In this document: positions 8,437 through 16,721 of the stretch, piece after piece
Numbering within the stretch: position 1 is the first letter of the stretch
Layout of the letters: each line of letters begins with the position of its first letter
Source: Deltaproteobacteria bacterium
GTDB taxonomy: Bacteria; Myxococcota_A; Polyangia; HGW-17; JAJRWW01
Length of the DNA: 57,779 nucleotides
Assembly (NCBI GenBank): GCA_029938605.1
Contig: JAOZUO010000034.1
Span: forward strand, 1 to 57,779
Direction: 5' to 3'
Translations under genes and position numbers: made by a program
Notes under the pieces: model-generated
Told to the model about the DNA's origin: nothing
Database searches by the model: none
Seen by the model: the letters and a program-made list of their open reading frames with translations, nothing else

Positions 8437-9788
8437 AGCGCCCTCCGGAGTGGAACGTAACCAAAGAGACCGGAGCGGACCAACGCCGCGGTGGAAACCG
8501 GGACGCACCTGGGCCAGGGCGGAAGCCTGGGCGCGTGACGGGCCAACCAGGGCCGGGGCTTCAGCCGGCGCAGTCGGGCCCAGTGGCCGCAAGCCTCGGT
8601 GGACCGCTTGGCGCGGGCCGCGCGCCGGAACGCGAACCAGGGCTCCAGCCAACCATCCCCCGACCGCACAAAACGGCTGTCGGGGTGATCCCGCTTGAGC
8701 TTCTTCAAAGCCTTGAGGGCCTTGGAAAGCCGACCGCGCTCCACCTCGCACAGCACGATCCAGAACTGGGCGTCGTCGAGCAGCACCGACCGATCAAAGC
8801 CGGAGATCACTTTTCGGAATTCCGCCTGGGCACGCTTGGGCTTGCGGTAGTCCACCAGCCAGATCTTCGCGATAGCCATCTGGGAGTCGTCCATCCACTC
8901 CGACAGGTAGGAGGCCCCCCCGAAGGCGTCCTCCCGGGTGGCCAGTAGCTTTTTGTAGATCAGGATCGCGTCGGCGAAGCGCTTCTGCTCACGGCGGATC
9001 TTCCCGGCCAGCCACAGGGAGTCGTCCAGCAACGGGCTGCCCGGGTGCACCCGGGCGAGCTCCAGATAGAGGGTGACCGCCGCCTCCGGGTTGATCAGGT
9101 CCTTTTCGTAAATTCGCGCCGCCTGGAACAGGAGGTTGCCCGCGACATCATTTTTGACAAATCGCCGGTACCGCAGCCGCATCTTGGGCAGCAGCGCAGT
9201 GAGCCGCTTCTGCTTTCGGTAGCGTAGGACCAACCGCTTCAGAGCGTCGGCCGCGGCGATCTGCTGGGGATAGCCGTCGATGGTCTCCCAGTAGATCCGT
9301 TCGGCGCGCCCGACCTCGCCGAGGTCATCGAGCACCACCGCCGCCCGGTACAGCGCCCGAGCCCCCACGTCCAGCCCCCGCCCTATGGTCCGGGCCACCT
9401 TCAAAAAGGCCTCCACCGCCCGGCGAGGCTGGTTCATCTTCACAAACATCTGCGCCGAACGCATGGCCACCACGGCGCAGTCGATCCGCTTCTTCTTACA
9501 CCCCACCGCCGCCTGGGCGTACCGCTGCTGGGCCTCGGCGTACCGCCCCGCCATCTCCAGCTTCTCCGCCTCATAATAGCCCCCCGGCAAAGCCGGCGCC
9601 GAACAGCCCGCCGCCGTCGCCACCACCACCGCCCCCACCGCCACCGCCGCCGCAAACGCAAACGCCAACGCCAACATCAACGCCGACGTCAACGTCAACG
9701 CCGACGTCAACGTAAACGTCAGCGTCGACCTCAAGGCCGCGAGCGTCGGGGGCCACTGTATCGGGTGGTTTATCAAAGGGTGAGTCAT
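8433..9788 (-). CDS. TPR-type lipoprotein heading the mla operon
   Basis: A 451-residue protein. From the ATG at 9788 it has an unusually long hydrophobic leader of alternating Thr/Leu/Ala/Val, ending in ATAAGC, a lipobox-like site around residue 62. After that come helical repeats of the TPR type (for example YAEAQQRYAQAAV and ADAILIYKKLLATREDA) through about residue 380, then a basic, Trp/Pro-rich tail. It resembles BamD/YbgF-type tetratricopeptide lipoproteins in layout only. Its 3' end overlaps the first MlaF-like ATPase by four bases, so it probably serves the transporter, perhaps as its outer-membrane or periplasmic partner in place of an MCE protein. That role is inferred. Confidence 0.75.
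   Translation of the reverse strand: MTHPLINHPIQWPPTLAALRSTLTFTLTSALTLTSALMLALAFAFAAAVAVGAVVVATAAGCSAPALPGGYYEAEKLEMAGRYAEAQQRYAQAAVGCKKKRIDCAVVAMRSAQMFVKMNQPRRAVEAFLKVARTIGRGLDVGARALYRAAVVLDDLGEVGRAERIYWETIDGYPQQIAAADALKRLVLRYRKQKRLTALLPKMRLRYRRFVKNDVAGNLLFQAARIYEKDLINPEAAVTLYLELARVHPGSPLLDDSLWLAGKIRREQKRFADAILIYKKLLATREDAFGGASYLSEWMDDSQMAIAKIWLVDYRKPKRAQAEFRKVISGFDRSVLLDDAQFWIVLCEVERGRLSKALKALKKLKRDHPDSRFVRSGDGWLEPWFAFRRAARAKRSTEACGHWARLRRLKPRPWLARHAPRLPPWPRCVPVSTAALVRSGLFGYVPLRRAL
9651..9729. repeat. Degenerate hexanucleotide repeat in the TPR lipoprotein signal region
   Basis: About thirteen hexamers of the form AACGCC or AACGTC (+ strand) in tandem. On the minus strand they encode the alternating hydrophobic leader of the TPR lipoprotein. 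Length changes by one unit would alter the leader by two residues without a frameshift. Confidence 0.75.
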
Positions 9789-10036
9789 TCCGAGTAATTC
9801 GTGTGACCCGGATGATAGCCGTTCGGCCCCGGGTAGGGCAAGGCTCTCGGGCCGCTCCAAACCCACCGTTGTCCGATCGTCGGATCCGGGCTGCCCTTGA
9901 AGTACAAGCGAGCCACCCCCAAAAACTCATCGCACAAGATCGGCAACCGCATGGTCGGCTACGCCTCACTTGACTTTGTCTATCCCTCAGGTCAACGATA
10001 TAGGCAGGGACATAAAACTCAGGAGGTACCTGCATA

Positions 10037-11407
10037 ATGATTAGGAAGCGGTTGTTTTTACCAGTGGTGCTCGCGTTCGGGGGGCTCATGGCCTGGGCGA
10101 CGGGCGGCTGCGGAGGGGGCAATACCGGACCCGAGTGCGGCAACGGGGTGCTCGAGGGCGAGGAGCTCTGTGATGACGGAACCGGGCCGGGGATGCTGGT
10201 CACCGGTGCGTGCACCGATACGTGCACCTGGCGGGAGTGGAACCCCGACACCGGCGGCACCGGCAGCGCGCAGATGCCCGCCGTGGCCATGAACGCCGAC
10301 GGCGACTTCGTGGTGGTGTGGCAGGCGCGGGAGGGGATCCTGGGCGGCGAGCGGGTGGACGTGTTCGCCGCGGTGTACAGCGCCAACGGCAGCCCGCGGA
10401 TCCCGGCCTTTCGGGTGAACCAGCAGACCACCATCGATCAGCTGTTCCCCTCGGTGGGGATGGATGGCGAGGGGCGCTTCGTGGTGGCCTGGTACACCTG
10501 GGACATGGCGGGGATCACCCCGGCGGACGTGGACAACGTCTCCATGCGCGCCTTTTTGGCCGACGGCACCCCGGCCACCGACGAGATCCAGGTGAACACC
10601 TGGACCGACGGGCCGCACTTCCGGGTACAGGTGGGCATCAACGACGGGGGCGACATGGTGCTCTCCTGGGGCAACGACGGCCAGGACGGCGACCTGTCGG
10701 GGGTCTTCGCCCAGCTCGGCGACTCGAGCGGAAACCTGCTGGCGGCCCCACCGTTCGGGGTAAACACAATCACTGCCGACTCCCAAGAGAACCCCCACGT
10801 GGGCATCTCCACGGCGGGGGACTTCGTGATTGCCTGGGAATCCCAGGGCCAGGAAGCGACGTGAACATCTTGTAGGGGCGTCTACGCTCAGCGATTCACC
10901 GCTGACGGGACGCCCGATGGCCTGGAGTTCCAGGTCAACGTCAACGAAGAAGGCGACCAGTTCTATCCCAGCGTGGCCATGCTGGCCGACGGCGGCTTTG
11001 CTGTCGGCTACCACCAGTCCCCCATCGACGGACGCGACTTCGAGGTCATGGCCCGCCGCTTCAATCCCCCCGGGGTGATCAATGCCCCCGAGATCCAGCT
11101 GAATGTCTACACCGACTCCCTGCAAAAGAACGTGCGGATCACGGCCGGTCCCGAGGGCTTTTTCGCCGTGTGGCAGAGCAACTACCAAGACGGGGACGGG
11201 TACGGCGTGTTCGGCCGGTCCTACGACGCCACCTACGGCATCAGCACCGAGGAGTTCATGCTCTCGGAAACCGGCGACGGCTGGCAAGAGTACTCCGCCG
11301 TTGCAGCCGGCGGAGACGGTCGCTTCATCGCGGTGTGGCACCAGGACGACGGCTTCGGCCTGTTCGAGATCCAAGCCAGCATCCACCTACCCGCAAGCGA
11401 TCACTAG
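10037..11407 (+). pseudogene. Repeat lipoprotein gene interrupted by an in-frame TGA
   Basis: The gene starts at an ATG with a strong AGGAGG ten bases upstream. It encodes a lipoprotein signal (GGC at about residue 25), a short Cys-rich segment, and then repeats of the type VVWQ/IAWES...G-V-AQ-F seen in many secreted myxobacterial proteins, probably a beta-propeller. The frame meets TGA at 10862-10864, then continues open in the same frame to the TAG at 11405-11407 with the same repeat pattern (GVYAQRF, FAVWQSN, IAVWHQD). No frameshift is needed. The simplest reading is a single nonsense change. Codons after TGA are ACA TCT TGT, a UxxC arrangement, and a 6-bp stem-loop lies at 10888-10905, so selenocysteine was considered but is unlikely in this setting. 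Confidence 0.75.
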
Positions 11408-11598
11408 GTCCACGACGTCCTCAGATCCTCGACATCCTCGGCATCCTTGAACGGCTCCCCTCAACCCCCTCGTTGAATTCGGTTGAGATCTCCTTGCGCA
11501 CCCCGTACGCTTGGGCCCAGCAGGTACCTGTGGGTCACAGTAGGTCGCGGTGGGACTGGGGATTGTCCGAAAGATAGCGAAAGATCAGGAGTTCGGCG

Positions 11599-11988
11599 AT
11601 GTACAGCATGCGGCTCTATCATGATGACGGCCTGGTGAAGATCACCATCGCCGGGCACCTCCCCGAGGAGCTGCTCCAAGTCCTCGGTCGGGATCTGGAA
11701 CAGTCCGTGCTCGCCGGTACCACCCCCATGCGCTCGGTGCTGGTGGACCAGACCGGCGCCGAGCCCCTCGAAACCGAGCTGACCGGCCTGCTCACGTCCC
11801 TGCAGACGCAACTTCTGAAGGTGAGCGAGGTGAAGATTGCGCAGCTCGTGGGCACCGAGCTGGTGGCCCACCAGCTCGACCGCGTAGCCGAGTCCCTGGA
11901 GACCGCCGGCCGTCTCCGCTACTTCTGGGAGGCGAAATCGGCCCTGGCGTGGCTGTCGGGCTCGCGGCCGCCGGTGCCGGGCAAATGA
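11599..11988 (+). CDS. Small STAS-like protein
   Basis: A 129-residue soluble protein with AGGAG seven bases before the ATG. The pattern of an N-terminal strand pair (YHDDGLVKITIAG), helix, then SVLVDQTGAEPLE and a later helix-rich half resembles the small SpoIIAA-like/STAS-like proteins of myxobacteria, but the match is by eye and weak. It overlaps the next gene by four bases (ATGA at 11985-11988), so the two are translationally coupled and probably act together. Confidence 0.6.
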   Translation: MYSMRLYHDDGLVKITIAGHLPEELLQVLGRDLEQSVLAGTTPMRSVLVDQTGAEPLETELTGLLTSLQTQLLKVSEVKIAQLVGTELVAHQLDRVAESLETAGRLRYFWEAKSALAWLSGSRPPVPGK

Positions 11989-14294
11989 GCCGGGGCGCGC
12001 TCCTCACCGTCGTGGTGGTGCTGGTCCTGGGTGCAGCCGTCGCGGGGCTCTTTTTGTGGGAGCGAACCCGCTCAGATAGCTCCTCCGAGTCCGAGGCACG
12101 GACCGAGCGACTGCTCATCGGGCTCAACCCGCAGACCGTGAGGCGCGTGCGCTTCTCTCACGGCGACCGCACGATGGAGTTCAAGCGAGAACCGAGCGGC
12201 TGGGAGCCGGTCACGGCGTCCTCCCAGTCCATCACCGTGCGAGTAGACGTGCTGTTGCAACGCATCGCCACCCTTCGAGTCCGCCTGGTGACCGGCGCCA
12301 AATCGCGCCGACGAAAGCTCGGTCGCCCGCTGGTGGAGCTCAAGGTATGGCGCGGGCAAGCCAGGCCGATCATCGTGCGGTTGTATCGCCCCGGCCGCAT
12401 CCTGATGATCACCACCAGTGACCGCCCGGGGATCTACCAAACCGATCCCAAGCTCTTGACGGATCTGCGGAGGGAGCTGCAGCAACCACGGTTGCCCCCG
12501 ATCTGGCCCCTCAAGCCGTTGCAGCTGGCCTCAGTGGAGGTCCAGACCCAAACCTCTGTCACCCTGGTACGCCGCAAAGGGCGCTGGTTCCTGGAGGACA
12601 GCGCCGCCCTGGCGCCAGCGGACTCCACAGCCGTGGGAAGGTTACTGCGCGCCCTCGAGTCCCTCCGGGTGACCCACCGGCTCGGCCAGGGAGCCGCGGC
12701 GGTGACCAAGCACGGACTCGACAAGCCCCGCGTGACGGTCCGGGTGGACGATGGTTCCAAGCGCACCCTGCGGTTGGGCGGACCGTGTCCCCGTAGCAAG
12801 GACTCGGTGGTTGCGACCGTCGGCGGAAAAGTCCCCGCGGTGGTGTGCGTGACCAACCCTGAGCCACGGTCCTTGACGGGCCCCTTCGTCAGCGCGCGCC
12901 TTTTCAGCCTGGCCGCCGACGAGATCAAGGCGATCCGCGTCACCCGGGGCAAGCGGATCCTTGCCCTGGAGAACCACCCCGGCAGCGGTGGCTGGAAGAT
13001 GAGCGCGCGGTCGTCCTCGCAAAGAGTCGTGGATCAGCTCGCCGCGGCGAGCTTCCTCACGGACATGGCCCAAATAACGGGTCAAACTCCGGGCAACCAG
13101 GCGTCCCAACTACCACCGGACAAGCTCCGACGCGTGGGCAGCGTGGCGATGACGCCCCTGGTGGGCAGCGAAGAGAGCCTGGACCTATTCGCTGCTTCCC
13201 GCAAAGAACAAACTCTGTGGGTGCGCCGCGTGGGTGGGGCGCGCTGGATCCGTATCCGCCCCACGGACACCCGCCTCCTGACGGCGGACCCGGTTTTGCT
13301 CCGCTCGCGGAACCTGTGCAGCGAGCCGGGCAAGAGGATCCTGCGTTTAACCAAAACACAACCGGGCCGGGTAACCGAGCTGGTGCAAAATCAGCGTGGG
13401 ATCTGGCAGCTGGTGCTGCTGACCGGAAAGATGAGCTTCAACAAGGCCACGCGCGTCGGCGCGAAGCTGGAGCAGTACCGCCCCGCCGCCAGGCAGGGCG
13501 CCACCACCGCCCAGGCCATGGTTTGGAAACGCCCCGTGCTGCTGGTGTCGAACCCGGACCGCGTCCACCTCAGTACGCTGTTGCATCACATCAAGGCCAT
13601 CCGCGCCCAAGCTTTCGTGGCGAGCCGGGCCCGGGAGGTCCACGGCTTGGGCCCCAACAGAATTCGCCTATCTTTTTTCTATCAACACAGTTGCAAAACC
13701 GACGCCGGGGGCAAAAAGCAGTGCCAGCATGCCCGATGCAACCTTGAGCTGGGTAGCCCACGGCCAGGGTCACAGCGACAGAATATCGGCGGCTGCTACG
13801 CGCGCCAGGCCGACGATCCGGCGGTGTTCGTAGCCAACGCGGGCCTGTGTCGAGCGGCCCGAACCCCCCTGGCGAACCGGAGGGCCATCCGCGAAAACAT
13901 GCTGCAATTGACCAGCATCACCCTACGGAAGGGACGCAAGACCCGGCGGCTGGTCCGCGCACCGAACGGGGGATGGAAGCGTCCACCAGAGGTCAGCGCC
14001 GTGGCCTGGGAGTCCGCTGCGGGGGCGCTGCTGCAACTGGCCCCCCTGACCGCCCAGGCCGTGGACGGCTACGGTCGGGGCCGGGCCCGAGGCCGGGGCA
14101 AAGAAAGGAAAAACTACAAGTTGGAGCTCACCGTCGTGTTGACGGTCAGTGCATTGCCGGCGATGCAACTCGACTTTTTCGACGACGGCTCTGACAGCAA
14201 GCACCGGTGGATGGTCCGCAAGGGGTTGCCCATGCGCTACAAGGTATCGAAACGGATGGTTCGCGGCCTCGAGCAACTGGCCGGTTTCAAGTAA
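11985..14294 (+). CDS. DUF4340-type membrane-anchored protein
   Basis: A 769-residue protein. The ATG at 11985 overlaps the stop of the previous gene. Residues about 5-25 form one membrane segment (LLTVVVVLVLGAAVAG), followed by a large, strongly basic periplasmic part. Alternating segments such as VRRVRFSHGDRTMEF, GSKRTLRLGG and IKAIRVTRGKRILAL are typical of DUF4340 proteins, which often sit beside gliding/ABC-type GldG genes. No GldF/GldG homologue is visible here. The last third is more divergent and contains a Cys-rich stretch near residue 570-620. Function unknown. Confidence 0.65.
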   Translation: MSRGALLTVVVVLVLGAAVAGLFLWERTRSDSSSESEARTERLLIGLNPQTVRRVRFSHGDRTMEFKREPSGWEPVTASSQSITVRVDVLLQRIATLRVRLVTGAKSRRRKLGRPLVELKVWRGQARPIIVRLYRPGRILMITTSDRPGIYQTDPKLLTDLRRELQQPRLPPIWPLKPLQLASVEVQTQTSVTLVRRKGRWFLEDSAALAPADSTAVGRLLRALESLRVTHRLGQGAAAVTKHGLDKPRVTVRVDDGSKRTLRLGGPCPRSKDSVVATVGGKVPAVVCVTNPEPRSLTGPFVSARLFSLAADEIKAIRVTRGKRILALENHPGSGGWKMSARSSSQRVVDQLAAASFLTDMAQITGQTPGNQASQLPPDKLRRVGSVAMTPLVGSEESLDLFAASRKEQTLWVRRVGGARWIRIRPTDTRLLTADPVLLRSRNLCSEPGKRILRLTKTQPGRVTELVQNQRGIWQLVLLTGKMSFNKATRVGAKLEQYRPAARQGATTAQAMVWKRPVLLVSNPDRVHLSTLLHHIKAIRAQAFVASRAREVHGLGPNRIRLSFFYQHSCKTDAGGKKQCQHARCNLELGSPRPGSQRQNIGGCYARQADDPAVFVANAGLCRAARTPLANRRAIRENMLQLTSITLRKGRKTRRLVRAPNGGWKRPPEVSAVAWESAAGALLQLAPLTAQAVDGYGRGRARGRGKERKNYKLELTVVLTVSALPAMQLDFFDDGSDSKHRWMVRKGLPMRYKVSKRMVRGLEQLAGFK

Positions 14295-14371
14295 TACCCC
14301 GGGCACCGTTCCCGCTTTGCAACTCATGGTAAATTTGACTATGCTGTCTTTCACTGGCGAAGAATAAAGAG

Positions 14372-15688
14372 ATGTCAAAAAAGTCTCGATCAGTCACAGA
14401 TAGCGTACGGCTCATCTCCTCCATGGCCATGGAGGCGATCCAGACGCCTACGACCCTGGACATGCCGCGCCGGCTCTTCCATCCGGTGACCGGAGTGGTG
14501 TCGCTCACCTCCCTGTTCAATGATGTGACCGAGCTGCTCTCGGCCTACCCCGACATCACCATCGCCTACATCCACCTGCCCAACAGCGAGCTGGTGGAGG
14601 ACCGATACGGCTGGGAGGCCCACGAAGCATTCATCCGCATGAGCACCAATTACCTGCAGGGGGTCAGCTCCCAGTTCCGCAAGGACCGCGGCGACAGTCT
14701 GTTGATGCATGCATTTGCCGATGACTATGTGCTGCTCACCCCCCAGCGCAAAGACGACGAGAAGCTGGAGGCTATCCTCGCCGACGGAGTGATGCGTCAC
14801 CTGGGGGCCATGGACAAGGACCTCGCCTCGGTCAGCAAGGTCTACGTGGGCCTCGAAAGCCTGCGCGCCTTCTCCCGGGTACACAACGAACGGCTGGTGT
14901 ATCGCGGCATCCTCGAGGCGGCCTCCAGGGCCATGGACGTGGGCCAACGAGAGCTCATGGCGCAGGCCCGGGTGCTGGATCAAGTGCTCAAAGTGCGCAA
15001 CTTTCAGATGCACTACCAGCCCATCGTGGTCGCCGACAGCGCCTCGATCTTCGGCTACGAAGCCCTGGTGCGTTGCCAAGCGGACGAGCTGCGGAGCCCG
15101 CTGGTGCTCTTCGACATCGCCGAACGTTCGGGCCGAACGCGCCCGCTGAACCGCACCCTACGCGACATCACCATCCAGGCCCTGCCCGACCTGCCCACAA
15201 CCGAGCGAATGTTCATCAACCTCCACGTGGACGACTTCAGCGATCCCCAGCTCCTGGATCCGCCGGAGCTGATGCTGAAAAACGCCAGCCGCATCGTGCT
15301 GGAGGTCACCGAGCGCGCCGCCATCCTGGACGTCGAGAGCTTCAAGGAGCACCTGGACATCATGCGCGGTTACGGCTTCCTCATCGCCATCGACGATCTG
15401 GGGAGCGGGTACTCGGCCCTGAACACCCTGGCCGACATCGAGCCGGATTTCATCAAGTTCGACATGGCGCTCATACGCGGAATCGACACCAATCCCGTGC
15501 GCCAGAACCTCGTACGGAATATGCGCGCCTTCGCCGACGACCTCGGCATCCAGGTGGTGGCCGAGGGCGTGGAGACCCGCGGCGAGTACGAAACCGTCCG
15601 GGACATCGGGTGCCACCTCATCCAGGGCTACTACTTCGCCAAGCCCGCCCTGCCCTTCGTCCGCGAATTGGAAGCCTCAGCTTTTTAA
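14372..15688 (+). CDS. EAL-domain cyclic-di-GMP phosphodiesterase
   Basis: A 438-residue cytoplasmic protein. Residues 1-200 look like a degenerate GGDEF-like or sensory domain without a GGDEF motif. Residues about 205-435 are an EAL domain. Seen: FGYEALVR near residue 228, LEVTER near 310, IDDLGSGYS near 340, IKFD near 360, VVAEGVET near 395 and QGYYFAKP near the end. The residues for metal binding and catalysis appear intact, so hydrolysis of c-di-GMP to pGpG is expected. It stands alone, convergent with the radical-SAM gene at 15711, with only 22 bp between their stops. Confidence 0.9.
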   Translation: MSKKSRSVTDSVRLISSMAMEAIQTPTTLDMPRRLFHPVTGVVSLTSLFNDVTELLSAYPDITIAYIHLPNSELVEDRYGWEAHEAFIRMSTNYLQGVSSQFRKDRGDSLLMHAFADDYVLLTPQRKDDEKLEAILADGVMRHLGAMDKDLASVSKVYVGLESLRAFSRVHNERLVYRGILEAASRAMDVGQRELMAQARVLDQVLKVRNFQMHYQPIVVADSASIFGYEALVRCQADELRSPLVLFDIAERSGRTRPLNRTLRDITIQALPDLPTTERMFINLHVDDFSDPQLLDPPELMLKNASRIVLEVTERAAILDVESFKEHLDIMRGYGFLIAIDDLGSGYSALNTLADIEPDFIKFDMALIRGIDTNPVRQNLVRNMRAFADDLGIQVVAEGVETRGEYETVRDIGCHLIQGYYFAKPALPFVRELEASAF

Positions 15689-15710
15689 GAGCTCCCCGAG
15701 ATCCCCTAAA

Positions 15711-16721
15711 TCATCGTTCAAACGGGTGCGCAGGCTCGTCGAAGTCGGGCACGTAGGTGTCGCAAGCATCGAGGGATTGGATCCAACCTTCCCGCAGTTC
15801 CAGCTCCTCGGCCAATTCGGTGGCGCGGGCGTATTCGGAAGGACGTAGGGGCCGCGCCAAGGACGGCGGGAGATCCAGGTCGGGCGGCGGGCGGTACTGC
15901 GCCATGAGACTGATGGCCGTGGAGGTCCCCAGCTCTCTGGCGACAAAGCGCAGCACGTCTCCGGTGGCCGCTAGATCGTCGGGCAGCACCAGGTGCCGCA
16001 AGATGAGCCCCCGCCAGGCCACGCCGTGGTCGTCCACCCGCAGCCGCCCCACCTGACGGGCCATCTCCTTGACGGCTCGCTGACTGATCGCCACGTAGTC
16101 CGAGACCGGAACCAAGGGGAAATACAGCTCCGGGGCGGACCGGTCGTCGCCAACCTTCAGGTCAGGCAGGTAGACGTCCACCACCGAGTCGAGCTCCCGT
16201 AGCACAGCCCGTCGATCGTAAGCGGCCGTGTTGTAGACCAACGGCAAGCGGAGACCCTGGCCGGCGGCGAGGTCCACCGCGGCCAGGATCTGCGGCACTA
16301 CGTGCGACGGCGTCACCAGGGAGATGTTGTGTACACCCCGGTCCTGCAGACGAAGCATGGTGTCGGCCAGTGATTCGGGCTCTGTGACCGCGGCCCCACG
16401 AACGCTACGGCTGATCTGGTGGTTCTGGCAGGTGATGCAACCCAGGTTGCACCCGGCGAAAAAGATCGTGCCCGCGCCGCGGCTCCCCGACAGGGGCGGC
16501 TCTTCTCCCATATGGTGACAAGCCTGGGCCACCGCGGCCTGCGCCCCCGCGCCGCACAGTCCGGTCTCCCCGGCCAGCCGGTGGGCGCCGCACATCCGAG
16601 GACAGAGCGTACACGGATCCAGCATCTCACGCAGTCGCAACACGCGGCGGGCAAGCTCTCCGCTTTGGTGCAGCGCCAGGTAGCCAGCCGGGGCCGGGTC
16701 ACAGGGATGAAGCGGGGTCAA
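15711..16721 (-). CDS. Radical SAM protein, PflX/COG1313 type
   Basis: A 336-residue protein. It starts with a Cys cluster (CTLCPRMCG...CG) typical of this PflA-like group. The radical-SAM motif CNLGCITC lies at about residues 90-97 and would bind the 4Fe-4S cluster. The start is TTG at 16721: it overlaps the hemG stop as TTGA and is preceded by GGAGAGGA five bases upstream; there is no good ATG. The substrate is unknown. Coupling to hemG suggests that both act in the same process or are just co-transcribed. Comparison with pyruvate-formate-lyase activases is by fold; no glycyl-radical enzyme is in the window. Confidence 0.88.
   Translation of the reverse strand: MTPLHPCDPAPAGYLALHQSGELARRVLRLREMLDPCTLCPRMCGAHRLAGETGLCGAGAQAAVAQACHHMGEEPPLSGSRGAGTIFFAGCNLGCITCQNHQISRSVRGAAVTEPESLADTMLRLQDRGVHNISLVTPSHVVPQILAAVDLAAGQGLRLPLVYNTAAYDRRAVLRELDSVVDVYLPDLKVGDDRSAPELYFPLVPVSDYVAISQRAVKEMARQVGRLRVDDHGVAWRGLILRHLVLPDDLAATGDVLRFVARELGTSTAISLMAQYRPPPDLDLPPSLARPLRPSEYARATELAEELELREGWIQSLDACDTYVPDFDEPAHPFER

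Noticed and set aside
10862..10905. Selenocysteine codon with SECIS in the repeat lipoprotein
   Set aside because: The UxxC context and stem-loop are suggestive, but the protein is a secreted repeat protein, the loop lacks typical SECIS bases, and a single C-to-T change explains it. Kept only as a low-weight finding.
10058..11386. 442-residue minus-strand frame opposite the interrupted lipoprotein
   Set aside because: It is longer than either half of the plus-strand gene, but the plus strand has AGGAGG, a lipoprotein signal and repeat structure; this frame has none.
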